NCBI GenBank assembly: GCA_002449845.1
Contig: DJXW01000016.1
Location: forward strand, 201,237-265,236
From: Prevotella sp. UBA6994
Lineage (GTDB): Bacteria; Bacteroidota; Bacteroidia; Bacteroidales; Bacteroidaceae
Reading direction: 5' to 3'
DNA length: 64,000 nucleotides
Shown here: one piece after another, positions 16,973 to 25,995 of the stretch
Position numbering within the stretch: the stretch's first letter is position 1
How the letters are laid out: every line of letters starts with the position of its first letter
Made by a program: the position numbers and the translations under genes
The notes under the pieces: generated by a model
The model's input: the letters and a program-made list of their open reading frames with translations, nothing else
The model's database searches: none
Told to the model about the DNA's origin: nothing

Positions 16973-19879
16973 ATGAGTAAGAAGATTGTATTTTTTTTTG
17001 TGATGTTGCTGATGCATGGAATGATTGCATCAGCACAGAAAGTTTATCTCCCAACAAATGTTGAGAACCAACTAAAAGACTATTTCAACACTTTTCAGGC
17101 AAACGAATCTCAATTTAAGGTTCAGCCACAAATGTCAACATACGTGATTGACAGCAAGGCAAGGAAAGTATCAATCACCGTAAGCGACATCTTTGCCGCA
17201 CAGGAGTTTTCGCCCGACTTGGTCAATAAGATATATAAAAAGGTGAAGAAAACTCTTCCCAATCCTTACGATGACTATAAGATTCAGGTAATAACCACTG
17301 GAGTACCTATCGAAGAACTCATTCCCAACAGATTGTCTGACAATGCCGACAAGAGCAGAATGTGGGGAAAGATTAACTATAAGGGAAATCCGTGGGTTGA
17401 GAATATCTCGCGTCCGAATGAGATTACCCACGGTCTTTATAACCGCCATATCTCTCTTTGGGCAAGCCACGGCAGATATTACGACAAGAAGCAAGGATGG
17501 AAATGGCAACGTCCGTTCTTGTTTGGAACCACGGAAGACCTATATACGCAAACCGTCGTTCTCCCCTACCTCATTCCCATGCTTGAAAATGCTGGTGCAG
17601 TAGTTTTTTCGCCACGCGAGCGTGATTGGCAAAAGAATGAGATTATCGTTGATAACGACCATAGCCGTAAATCGGGTTCTTATCAGGAAACAAATGGCAA
17701 TTACGCATGGAAGAACGCTGGTGTGGCTGGCTTTGCCTTACACGGTGGAACATATAAAGACAATGAGAATCCCTTTACCGCAGGTACCACTCGCATGGTT
17801 TCGACTACGAAGAAGGTCAAAGGTATCAGTCAAGTATCTTATCAACCCACCTTTTCCGAAAAGGGTAAATATGCCGTGTACGTAAGTTATCCCACCGTGG
17901 CACAAAGTGTGCCTGATGCTCAATACGTGGTTTGTCATCAAGGACAAATGACTTATTTCCGTGTAAACCAACAAATGGGTGGTGGCACATGGGTGTATTT
18001 AGGTACGTTTGAGTTTGATGAAGGCAACAACCCATCCAACCGTGTGGTGCTGACCAACTACTCCACTTCGTCAGGTGTCATCACCACTGATGCCGTGAGA
18101 TTTGGCGGTGGCATGGGAAACATCCAAAGAGGAGGAACCACCAGTGGTTTACCACGTGCTTTGGAAGGTTCACGTTATTACGGACAATGGGCAGGGGCAC
18201 CCTATAGCGTTTATAGTTCAAAGAATGGAGCAGATGATTATGGTGACGATATCAATACCCGTTCGTATATGACCAATTGGTTGGGCGGCGGTTCTTGCTA
18301 TATGCCGAAGATGCAAGGTAAGAAAGTACCCATCGAACTGTCGTTGGCCATCCACAGCGATGCGGGATACAACCCCGACGGAAAGTCGCTTTATGGTTCT
18401 CTTTCTATCTGCACCACCAATTTCAATGAAGGAAAGCTCAACTCTGGTGTTTCCCGTATGGCAAGTTTTGAATTGGCAGAGAATCTGCTGTCTGGAGTAA
18501 GGAGAGACTTAAAGGGTAAGTTCTACAAATGGCCTCGTCGCCACTTGTATAACCGAAACTACTCGGAGACAAGATGCCCTGAGATTCCATCAGCTATCTT
18601 GGAAACGCTCTCTCACCAAAACTTCCCAGACATGCTTTATGGGCAAGACCCTTTTTTTAAGTTTCATTTGGCACGTTCCATCTATAAGAACGTGCTGAAA
18701 TACGTAACTAACCAACATGGCGAATCGTATGTAGTGCAACCTCTCCCACCCGACAATTTCCATATCGAGATGTCGGGGAGAGGAAAGATAAAGCTTTCGT
18801 GGAATGCGGTAATTGACGAACAAGAGCAAACGGCTAAGCCCAATGCTTATAACCTTTATATTGCCACTGGCAACAAAGGTTTTGACAACGGACAGATTAT
18901 CAAGTCAACCTCCTGTTCCATGAATCTCAAGCCAGGTGTGTTGTATCACTTCAAGGTAACTGCCATCAACAAGGGTGGTGAGAGTTTTCCTACAGAAGTG
19001 CTGTCAGCCCTTTACCAAGCCAAGTCGGATAAGACGGTGATGGTGGTCAATGGCTTTCATCGCCTGTCATCTCCTGCCGTTATCAATACCTCAACGAAAC
19101 AGGGATTTGATTTATACAAAGACCCAGGCGTGACGTATGGCGTTACAGCTGGTTGGAGTGGAAAGCAGCAGTGCTTTGACCGTAACAAGATGGGGATAGA
19201 AGGTGCCGGTGGTTTGGGATATAGCGGCAACGAGATGGCTGGACAGTATATCGCCGGCAACGATTTCAATTACGTCATGGCTCATGCCGAGGCTATTGCG
19301 AGTGCTGGTAAATATAATATTGTGAGTTGTTCCAGCAAAGCGGTGGAAACGGGACAAGTGAAACTCAACAAGTATAACTGTGTTGACTTGATCTTAGGAT
19401 TGGAGAAAAACGACGGTCATTCTCTTCAGAGATTCAAGACATTCTCTACCACCATGCAAGAGAAACTACGCTCATATACGAAAGACCACGGCAACCTCAT
19501 CGTGAGCGGTTCGTATTTGGGGTCAGACATGATGACCAATGTCAGTGAACAATATTTCATGGCTAATGTGCTGAAGGTGAAATATGGTGGTAGTATGCTT
19601 GGGAAGAACTCGCCTAATGTGAGAGGCTTGGGAATGAATTTCAACATCTATCGCACCATCAACGACAAGCACTACGCTGCTCACGCACCCGAAATCATAC
19701 AACCCATTGGCAATCAGTCGTTCTGTGCTATGCAATATGGCGATGGCAACGATGCAGGAGTGGCTTACAAGGGACGCGACTATGGTTGCTTCGTGATGGG
19801 ATTCCCATTGGAATGTATCATCGATGTTTCTTCTCGCAATGCCATCATGCGTGGCATTCTCAATTATCTTGTGAAATAA
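16973..19879 (+). CDS. Large secreted protein with amidase-like, golvesin-like and FnIII-like regions
   Basis: 968 residues with a signal peptide (MSKKIVFFF...ASAQ). About residues 130-250 plus 450-585 look like a split N-acetylmuramoyl-L-alanine amidase fold: SLAIHSDAGYN, RNYSETRCPEIPSAILETL. Between them (about 285-380) is a golvesin-type beta domain (KYAVYVSYP, GTWVYLGTFEFDEGN, TTDAVRFGGG). A fibronectin-III-like region follows (about 600-680), then a C-terminal module of about 270 residues. Similar Bacteroidales proteins are often labelled xanthan lyase without proof. Peptidoglycan or surface-glycan cleavage outside the inner membrane is the likeliest role. Confidence 0.65.
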   Translation: MSKKIVFFFVMLLMHGMIASAQKVYLPTNVENQLKDYFNTFQANESQFKVQPQMSTYVIDSKARKVSITVSDIFAAQEFSPDLVNKIYKKVKKTLPNPYDDYKIQVITTGVPIEELIPNRLSDNADKSRMWGKINYKGNPWVENISRPNEITHGLYNRHISLWASHGRYYDKKQGWKWQRPFLFGTTEDLYTQTVVLPYLIPMLENAGAVVFSPRERDWQKNEIIVDNDHSRKSGSYQETNGNYAWKNAGVAGFALHGGTYKDNENPFTAGTTRMVSTTKKVKGISQVSYQPTFSEKGKYAVYVSYPTVAQSVPDAQYVVCHQGQMTYFRVNQQMGGGTWVYLGTFEFDEGNNPSNRVVLTNYSTSSGVITTDAVRFGGGMGNIQRGGTTSGLPRALEGSRYYGQWAGAPYSVYSSKNGADDYGDDINTRSYMTNWLGGGSCYMPKMQGKKVPIELSLAIHSDAGYNPDGKSLYGSLSICTTNFNEGKLNSGVSRMASFELAENLLSGVRRDLKGKFYKWPRRHLYNRNYSETRCPEIPSAILETLSHQNFPDMLYGQDPFFKFHLARSIYKNVLKYVTNQHGESYVVQPLPPDNFHIEMSGRGKIKLSWNAVIDEQEQTAKPNAYNLYIATGNKGFDNGQIIKSTSCSMNLKPGVLYHFKVTAINKGGESFPTEVLSALYQAKSDKTVMVVNGFHRLSSPAVINTSTKQGFDLYKDPGVTYGVTAGWSGKQQCFDRNKMGIEGAGGLGYSGNEMAGQYIAGNDFNYVMAHAEAIASAGKYNIVSCSSKAVETGQVKLNKYNCVDLILGLEKNDGHSLQRFKTFSTTMQEKLRSYTKDHGNLIVSGSYLGSDMMTNVSEQYFMANVLKVKYGGSMLGKNSPNVRGLGMNFNIYRTINDKHYAAHAPEIIQPIGNQSFCAMQYGDGNDAGVAYKGRDYGCFVMGFPLECIIDVSSRNAIMRGILNYLVK

Positions 19880-19898
19880 ATCATCAATCTATATTATC

Positions 19899-20231
19899 AT
19901 GAAGATTCAAGCTAATGTATCAGGAAGCAGGAGTATAGAAATTACCGACTTACACTTGCAGACAATCGACAAATATGCCTTGCTCTCAAATCTCGTTGAC
20001 AGTAACGGCATCGTAGATGAGGACGTACTTGATAAGCTCAAGTTCAACGTAAGGTCGATACTGGAATCAGAATCCAATTCCGACAAGAACCTGCTCGACC
20101 TCTGTTTAGATGTTATCTATAACAATAACATGAAGGCTTTCGGGTTGAATAAGTTGATGTCTCTGTACACCGAATGGAAAGCTAAACAGGAAGCACCTAA
20201 CGAAGATGCCGAACCCACCTCGTCTATCTGA
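19899..20231 (+). CDS. Small hypothetical protein overlapping ygiQ
   Basis: 110 residues, acidic, with no signal or membrane segment and no family recognised; LLDLCLDVIYNNNMKAFG is its most regular helix. It begins 20 bp after the secreted protein and its last 26 bp overlap the start of the radical-SAM gene, so it is co-translated with it. Confidence 0.55.
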   Translation: MKIQANVSGSRSIEITDLHLQTIDKYALLSNLVDSNGIVDEDVLDKLKFNVRSILESESNSDKNLLDLCLDVIYNNNMKAFGLNKLMSLYTEWKAKQEAPNEDAEPTSSI

Positions 20232-22107
20232 CTTCCTGCCTACTACAAAGAAGGAGTGTGAACTTCGAGGATGGGAACAACTCGACGTGATTCTCTTTTC
20301 GGGTGATGCTTACGTGGATCATCCCTCCTTTGGTGCGGCTGTAATCGGAAGGGTATTGGAAGCGCAGGGATGGAAAGTGGCTATCGTCCCACAACCTGAT
20401 TGGCACGGTGACTACCGAGACTTCAAGAAGTTAGGACGACCGCGTTTGTTCTTCGGCATTGCCCCAGGATGTATGGACTCTATGGTCAACAAATATACTG
20501 CCAACCGACGATTACGCGCCGAGGATGCGTATAGTCCTAATGGCAGGCACGATTGCCGTCCGGAATATCCCACGATTGTCTATACACGTATTCTCAAGCA
20601 ACTCTTTCCCGACGTGCCGGTGGTATTAGGGGGTATCGAGGCTTCCATGCGAAGGCTCACCCACTACGATTACTGGCAAGACAAACTGATGAAATGTATT
20701 CTCTGTGATTCGGGAGCAGACCTTCTGGTCTATGGCATGGGCGAGAAAGTTACATCTGAGATTTGCAGGGAACTGGACAATGGAAAGCCTGTTTCGCAAA
20801 TACACCACATTCCACAAACGGTTTATCTGTCAGACAAGGAACACATCGAAGGGGGAATTACCAACAACGACATCATCTTACATAGCCATGAGGAGTGTTT
20901 GAAGAACAAGAAGTTTCAAGCAGAGAATTTCAGACACATCGAGGAACAGTCTAACTCCATTCATGCCCAACGCATCATACAGGGAGTAGATGGAAAATTT
21001 GCCGTAGTAAACCCACCTTATCCTCCGATGACAACGGAGGAACTGGACGCGACATTCGACCTTCCTTACACTCGGCTGCCTCATCCAAAATACAAGGACA
21101 AGCGCATTCCCGCATACGAGATGATCAGACACTCTGTCAATATCCACCGCGGATGTTTTGGTGGATGTGCCTTTTGCACCATCTCTGCCCATCAAGGCAA
21201 GTTTATCTCGTGCCGTTCCAAGGAAAGCATTTTGCGAGAGGTAAAGAAAGTCATTGAAATGCCCGACTTCAAGGGATACTTGAGCGACTTGGGTGGACCG
21301 TCGGCAAATATGTATGGAATGGCTGGACGTAACCAAAAGGCTTGCGAGAAATGCAAACGTCCGTCTTGTATCCATCCTCATATCTGCCCTAATCTCAATA
21401 CCGACCATTCTAAATTGCTCGATGTATATCATGCGGTAGATGCCTTGCCAGAAATCAAGAAGAGCTTTATTGGTAGCGGCGTACGTTACGACCTACTCTT
21501 ACATCAATCGAAAGACGAAAAATGTAATGTGGCTGCAAGAGAATATACGCGAGAACTGATTTGCAAACATGTAAGCGGCAGACTGAAAGTGGCACCAGAA
21601 CATACAAGCGAAAGGGTGCTCGAACTCATGCGCAAACCCTCGTTCTCACTCTTCAATGACTTCAAACGCATATTCGACAGAATCAACAAGGAAGAGAATC
21701 TACGCCAACAACTCATTCCGTATTTCATCAGCAGTCATCCAGGTTGTCATGAGGAAGACATGGCAGAACTGGCTGTCATCACCAAACGATTGGATTTTCA
21801 TCTCGAACAGGTACAAGACTTTACCCCTACGCCCATGACCATCAGTACGGAAATGTGGTACACGGGCTATGATCCATATACCTTGAAACCTGTATTCAGC
21901 GCAAAGAACCAAAAAGAAAAACTGGCTCAAAGACAATTCTTCTTTTGGTACCAACCAGAGGAACGTGCTGGCATAGAACGAGAACTTAGACGCATAGGAA
22001 GACAAGACCTTATCCCCAAGCTCTACGATCGTCAGCATTATCCAGAATCATCAAAGAATAACCATTCTCCCAAAAATAATCAGTGGAATAAGAAAAAACG
22101 AAGGTAA
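20206..22107 (+). CDS. YgiQ-family radical SAM protein
   Basis: 633 residues. The N-terminal domain starts with FLPTTKKECELRGW and DVILFSGDAYVDHPSFG, diagnostic for YgiQ/UPF0313. The radical-SAM cluster motif is CFGGCAFC (C317, C321, C324), spaced CxxxCxxC as in all radical-SAM enzymes. A second Cys-rich stretch (CEKCKRPSCIHPHICPN) may hold another iron-sulphur cluster. The C-terminus is very basic. The reaction is unknown for this family. The stop codon lies inside the stem of the terminator that follows. Confidence 0.88.
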   Translation: MPNPPRLSDFLPTTKKECELRGWEQLDVILFSGDAYVDHPSFGAAVIGRVLEAQGWKVAIVPQPDWHGDYRDFKKLGRPRLFFGIAPGCMDSMVNKYTANRRLRAEDAYSPNGRHDCRPEYPTIVYTRILKQLFPDVPVVLGGIEASMRRLTHYDYWQDKLMKCILCDSGADLLVYGMGEKVTSEICRELDNGKPVSQIHHIPQTVYLSDKEHIEGGITNNDIILHSHEECLKNKKFQAENFRHIEEQSNSIHAQRIIQGVDGKFAVVNPPYPPMTTEELDATFDLPYTRLPHPKYKDKRIPAYEMIRHSVNIHRGCFGGCAFCTISAHQGKFISCRSKESILREVKKVIEMPDFKGYLSDLGGPSANMYGMAGRNQKACEKCKRPSCIHPHICPNLNTDHSKLLDVYHAVDALPEIKKSFIGSGVRYDLLLHQSKDEKCNVAAREYTRELICKHVSGRLKVAPEHTSERVLELMRKPSFSLFNDFKRIFDRINKEENLRQQLIPYFISSHPGCHEEDMAELAVITKRLDFHLEQVQDFTPTPMTISTEMWYTGYDPYTLKPVFSAKNQKEKLAQRQFFFWYQPEERAGIERELRRIGRQDLIPKLYDRQHYPESSKNNHSPKNNQWNKKKRR

Positions 22108-22130
22108 TACCCTCGTTTTTTCTTGTTTTT
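22090..22130 (+). terminator. Rho-independent terminator of ygiQ
   Basis: AAGAAAAAACGA (22090-22101) pairs with TCGTTTTTTCTT (22113-22124) and is followed by GTTTTT. The stem includes the last codons and the stop of the gene. Confidence 0.8.
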
Positions 22131-22248
22131 TACAAATGTATTTTATTGTCATAATAACCAACAAAAAGGCATCCGAATTTTCTTGTGAAATAGAATTAGG
22201 AGAACGGAAAAAATAGTAAACTCGGCTAAAATATCTCATTTTTGGAGC

Positions 22249-22326
22249 TAACATATATAGTTATGCTGCTAACTATATACTTTACGAGCGTAACTATATA
22301 TGTTACGACGCTAATATTATATGTTA
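22249..22326. repeat. Dyad array B: four 15-bp dyads, 21-bp period
   Basis: Centres at 22256, 22277, 22298 and 22319, exactly 21 bp apart. With X=TAACATA, Y=TAACTAT, Z=TAAAGTA, W=TAATATT and * for reverse complement, the units read X-T-Y*, Y-A-Z*, Y-A-X*, W-A-X*. Spacers are six bases (TGCTGC, CGAGCG, CGACGC). The same half-words are therefore re-paired in different combinations around one A or T. Confidence 0.8.
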
Positions 22327-22438
22327 TGAGAGACTGAAAAATGCCTTTTTTGGTGTAAAAACATGGGGTTTTGATTCAATTTTCAATACCTAAAAATAGT
22401 AAAACACTGATTTACAACAATATACAAAACCACACAAA

Positions 22439-22487
22439 AAGGGCATTTTTTCAACCAAAGTATCAACTTGTTTGAAAAAATGCCCTT
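22439..22487. terminator. Bidirectional stem-loop between convergent genes
   Basis: AAGGGCATTTTTTCAA (22439-22454) pairs perfectly with TTGAAAAAATGCCCTT (22472-22487) over a 17-nt loop. It lies 46 bp past the end of the minus-strand lipoprotein gene and can end transcripts from both sides. Confidence 0.7.
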
Positions 22488-22532
22488 ATTTTGGTACCAA
22501 AATTCAGAATTTACATGACAAGACAAGAAAGA

Positions 22533-22931
22533 TTACTGAGCATAATCCTCTGGTGTGAAAGTCTTTTCCAACAGAATGAGATTGGGACGAGTGGCAGAAT
22601 GATATTCGTACCTGAAATTAAATCCCGCTTCCTTGTATGTCTTGATAGAAATATCCGTTTTGAGAGCTTCAGACAAAACCGAAAGCAACTTGTCTTTATC
22701 TCGAGCTATCCTGGCAGAGTCGTCTAATTGGTTAAACATACTATAATAATAAATCATAGTGCGAGTATTCTCGTCAAATGTCAGACTATCTGTTCTGATA
22801 TTATGCTTGATTGCCGAAGGACAATTCTTCTTGGTATATTCCTTTGCCTCACGGGCGGCACGTTGCTCAAGACTCTCATGACACGCTGAGAGACAAACCG
22901 CTGCCAACAAGAATAAAATTACTTTCTTCAT
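22533..22931 (-). CDS. Small lipoprotein of unknown function
   Basis: 132 residues with a lipoprotein signal: MKKVILFLLAAVCLSAC, lipobox LSAC. The mature part starts with a charged helix (HESLEQRAAREAKEYTKK) followed by a small alpha/beta region with a Tyr-rich strand (TMIYYYSMF). No family recognised. It follows the FHA gene by 12 bp and is last in that operon. Confidence 0.65.
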   Translation of the reverse strand: MKKVILFLLAAVCLSACHESLEQRAAREAKEYTKKNCPSAIKHNIRTDSLTFDENTRTMIYYYSMFNQLDDSARIARDKDKLLSVLSEALKTDISIKTYKEAGFNFRYEYHSATRPNLILLEKTFTPEDYAQ

Positions 22932-22943
22932 ATACTTATATCT

Positions 22944-23468
22944 CTATTGTTCATCTAATCTCAAAATAACACTGGAGGCACCAATGGAGAAAACGGTACC
23001 GTCAGAAACAACACGACGCTCACGGTCGCCCAAGATTTCATTATCCACAAACGTACCCGTGTTACTGGGACCATCTCTTAATATATATTTCAGGTTGCCT
23101 TTCTTGTCTCTGCTCACGTTAATGACACAATGATGTGGGTCAATGCTGGGATCAACGGTCTCAATGGGACAATCAACGATATCCCCTTTCATATACTTGC
23201 CGATGATGTTGTCACCCATCTTGAGAGGAAAGATCTGCTTATATTGGAACACGTTTTCAATGACAACGATAGAACCATATTGCGTATCATCAACCTCTTC
23301 CTCGGGATTGGTTTCACGTTGGGTATTATGCAGTTTAGACACGCCAATGCGGATGCCAAAACGCTTTCCGCATTCGCTACATTCAAAGACTAAAGACTGA
23401 CCAGCTTCATACTTACTTTCATCGAAGATAATGAAATGGTCACATTTAGGACAACGAACTCTTTTCAT
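22944..23468 (-). CDS. Zinc-ribbon protein with FHA domain
   Basis: 174 residues. A four-Cys zinc ribbon (C6, C9, C30, C33) is followed by an FHA domain at about 75-172 (NIIGKYMKGDI, PHHCVINVSR, GPSNTGTFVDN). FHA domains bind phosphothreonine peptides, so this protein could read signals from a Ser/Thr kinase such as the one at 3090-4295. The start overlaps the stop of the HU-SPOR gene by one base (TAATG). Confidence 0.85.
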   Translation of the reverse strand: MKRVRCPKCDHFIIFDESKYEAGQSLVFECSECGKRFGIRIGVSKLHNTQRETNPEEEVDDTQYGSIVVIENVFQYKQIFPLKMGDNIIGKYMKGDIVDCPIETVDPSIDPHHCVINVSRDKKGNLKYILRDGPSNTGTFVDNEILGDRERRVVSDGTVFSIGASSVILRLDEQ

Positions 23469-24490
23469 TAAAACTCAACTTTCATCACCCAAGCATCAGC
23501 AAAATGGTTGTCTGTATCCTTGAGGGGAATCAATACGTTGTATGCCTCTTCCTTCGTATCAAACTGTCCATAAAGCACTTTCGTAGATCCTTTAGACAAA
23601 ATCTTTGCCTCTTGATAGCCCAAAGAATGTAATTGATTAACGTATTCTATGGCATTGTCGATAGTAACATGACTGGCAAGAATAATGGAATAATAAGGCT
23701 TGGAAGAATCATTCGAAACAAACAAGAGATTCGGTTTACCTGTTTTCTTCACAAAAGAAGGCATATCAATCAAACCCATTGAAGCCTCAACACCTTGCGA
23801 AAGGTTGGCTGAAGATAAATCTGGCGTTCCGTTCACAATATCTTTAGGCATCACTCTTGACAACAAACTGGTATTGACATTGCCTGTAGTATCTTCTTGT
23901 CCCATCTTTAGCTGTGGAATGAAAAAGAAGGCAAAGACAACGGCACAAGCCACGGCAGCATTCCGCACCCATGCCATGTTAACGAGAGTGGCTTTTGAAG
24001 ATTTTACAACTGCTGGCTGAATGGCTTCTGCTGTTTCAGCCTGTCTTTCAGCAAGATTTGCCACACTCTGCTGCAAACTGGCTATCTCGTATGAACTTAA
24101 ACCGTAGAGATTGGGCGTTAAGATACCAGCCAAACAAGGTTCAAATTCTGGCATCCCATGATTGTTCACGGTGAAAGAACCTAAACCTTCCATCTCCAAG
24201 AACCCCTCATTTTCAAGCTTTTGCCTCATTTCGTTAACTTCTTCCTCAATGCGATTGAGCGCATCAGGATAACTCATCTCGTAAGCATCAACATACGATT
24301 GCACCAAGAGAGAGTCGTTCAACTTCAATTGAGGATTAAACCCTATAGTTCTTAAAGGAGGAAAGAAGAGGCAATCATTCTCCTCATAATGCGCATCAAC
24401 GTGATGAGCAACAAAACCTCCGAAGTTGGGAACGATAACGCAATCCTTGCTTAACAGCAAAATCTCAATGTGTTTAACCAATTCGTTCAT
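23468..24490 (-). CDS. HU (CCDC81-type) - transmembrane - SPOR protein
   Basis: 340 residues from the ATG at 24488-24490; a TTG three codons upstream is less likely. The N-terminal about 140 residues resemble the bacterial CCDC81-like HU double domain (IVPNFGGFVAHHVDA, LRTIGFNPQLKLND, GLGSFTVNNHG). One membrane helix follows (about 177-195), then a linker and a SPOR-like domain (about 260-340: YYSIILASHVTIDNAIEYVNQL). SPOR domains bind denuded septal peptidoglycan. DNA binding by the HU part is not proven. First in an operon with the FHA gene. Confidence 0.75.
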   Translation of the reverse strand: MNELVKHIEILLLSKDCVIVPNFGGFVAHHVDAHYEENDCLFFPPLRTIGFNPQLKLNDSLLVQSYVDAYEMSYPDALNRIEEEVNEMRQKLENEGFLEMEGLGSFTVNNHGMPEFEPCLAGILTPNLYGLSSYEIASLQQSVANLAERQAETAEAIQPAVVKSSKATLVNMAWVRNAAVACAVVFAFFFIPQLKMGQEDTTGNVNTSLLSRVMPKDIVNGTPDLSSANLSQGVEASMGLIDMPSFVKKTGKPNLLFVSNDSSKPYYSIILASHVTIDNAIEYVNQLHSLGYQEAKILSKGSTKVLYGQFDTKEEAYNVLIPLKDTDNHFADAWVMKVEF

Positions 24491-24586
24491 GAGTACCAAA
24501 TTACTTGTTTACGTTTCTTATTTGATTAACAAGAAGTTAGCGAGAATGATGCCTTCCTCTTGTTGTTTTTCCTCTTTTTCAGCTTT

Positions 24587-24594
24587 CAAAATTA
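24587..24594 (-). promoter_or_regulatory. -7 promoter element (TAATTTTG) for the HU-SPOR operon
   Basis: The minus strand reads TAATTTTG, with TTTG (24607-24610) 12 bp upstream; 97 bp before the start codon. Confidence 0.4.
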
Positions 24595-24655
24595 CGAATA
24601 ATATCGCAAACGGGAAAAGGAAATAAGAAAAAAAAACTTAATTTGGGCAAGACAA

Positions 24656-25276
24656 TTATGAAAACACAAAAGTGATGGAAAAATACAACTCTGCCGCCAA
24701 GATGTATAAAAGCCACAAAGGCAGCGTGAACGTAATGCCGATGGTCAGAACGTTGAAGATGTCAACAAGACTTCTCAATCTACCACTCATAACCCCATAG
24801 ACAACAGAAACCGTGCTAATACCGAAACACAAGATAGGTACGATGCTGTCTGAGAAACTACTGGGAAAGAGAGAACCCGTGACACTCAACAATACGGCAT
24901 GGGGAACGACGGTGAGGAGCAGCAACACCATAATATATATAAAGATGACGACATACACCACCTTTAAGGCAAATTGCTCACGATAAGTGAGTCGGTTGGG
25001 ATGGGTGAACGCCACAGCCAACCCACACTCTACAAAAGCTCCGTAAGCGATACTGCCAAGAAGAAGCCAAACGAGAACGGGCGTGGCGAGATTCTGCGTG
25101 AAATTACCGAAAAGCCACCTGATGCCTTCACTGCTCAACAAAGAGCGGATGGGCACGTCTGGCAACACCGCAGAAACTCCCCACGAAAGGAGCAATAAGG
25201 CTAATTGGGCGACACATAGACACAACGCTAATACCGCAACAGCCCGAGTGATTCGTATCGACTTGTTTTTCAACAT
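24656..25276 (-). CDS. Polytopic membrane protein of unknown family
   Basis: 206 residues with about five hydrophobic helices. The stretch LLSSEGIRWLFGNFTQNLATP and the following helix resemble the N-terminal region of AbgT-type transporters, but the protein is less than half their length, so it is at most a truncated relative. It overlaps the response-regulator gene by 7 bp, suggesting it is controlled by, or works with, that system. Confidence 0.5.
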   Translation of the reverse strand: MLKNKSIRITRAVAVLALCLCVAQLALLLLSWGVSAVLPDVPIRSLLSSEGIRWLFGNFTQNLATPVLVWLLLGSIAYGAFVECGLAVAFTHPNRLTYREQFALKVVYVVIFIYIMVLLLLTVVPHAVLLSVTGSLFPSSFSDSIVPILCFGISTVSVVYGVMSGRLRSLVDIFNVLTIGITFTLPLWLLYILAAELYFSITFVFS

Positions 25277-25995
25277 TCGTCTGGTTGGAGATTATCAACA
25301 TCCAAGATTCTCAATTCAAATGCCCTCACCACCAATCTCGTGGCATTGACACCCATGCCCGCGTTACCATTGGGAAAGAGCTTTTGCACCAATTCGTTCT
25401 GTCGCTTTTCCAAGCTTTTCACGCCAAAGGGCATCCCACGCAGATTGGTTATTTGCTCTTTGGTGTATCCTAATGCAAGATGACGCAAGAAACGCTCATC
25501 ATATTCATCAATCTCGTAATTGATCAACGACTCTTGTCTATACAATTGCACATTGACACTATGTTTGAAACGTTCTACTATCTTTTGGAGAATAGGTTGG
25601 TTGAATACCATCCTCTTTCCGTCAAGCACGCTGAACACATCACCGCGAGTGAGGAGTTCTCCACTTTTGAGAATAATGCCGTCGCATCCTGCATCAAGCA
25701 CATCCACCCATAATTTCTCGTTGAGAATTTCACCCGTAAATATGAGAACTTTCACCTGTGGATATGTCTCTTTGGTCTGACGACAAATCTCTACGCCAAT
25801 GGTGGTAGAGCCGCCTAATCCCAAGTCGAGCAATACCATATCGGGCAATTGCTGCTTGATGAGTCGCCAATATACTTGTTCATTTTCCGCAGTACCAATA
25901 ATTTCTGCCTCTGGGATTTCGTTGCGAAAAATACCTTCCGTACCCTTCAATTCCAATGGCACGTCTTCTACAATGATAACTTTGAATGGTTCCAT
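25270..25995 (-). CDS. Response regulator with a C-terminal helix-turn-helix
   Basis: 241 residues. A REC domain covers about 1-125: acidic VEDV, phospho-acceptor Asp in LLDLGLGG (about D57) and the conserved Lys in ILKSGE (about 109). A C-terminal region (about 165-235) has a LuxR/NarL-like helix-turn-helix layout (FLRHLALGYTKEQI, VKSLEKRQNEL). It overlaps the giant sensor gene by 28 bp, so the two form a two-component pair. Confidence 0.8.
   Translation of the reverse strand: MEPFKVIIVEDVPLELKGTEGIFRNEIPEAEIIGTAENEQVYWRLIKQQLPDMVLLDLGLGGSTTIGVEICRQTKETYPQVKVLIFTGEILNEKLWVDVLDAGCDGIILKSGELLTRGDVFSVLDGKRMVFNQPILQKIVERFKHSVNVQLYRQESLINYEIDEYDERFLRHLALGYTKEQITNLRGMPFGVKSLEKRQNELVQKLFPNGNAGMGVNATRLVVRAFELRILDVDNLQPDEC

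Larger units (their letters stand above)
22108..22532. other. 425-bp gap holding terminators and a dyad array
   Basis: No coding sequence is seen. From left to right it holds the 3' end of the ygiQ terminator, dyad array B, a short copy of the GAAAAA-TGCC motif near 22336, and a convergent terminator at 22439-22487. The rest is A+T-rich without other structure I can name. Confidence 0.7.
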
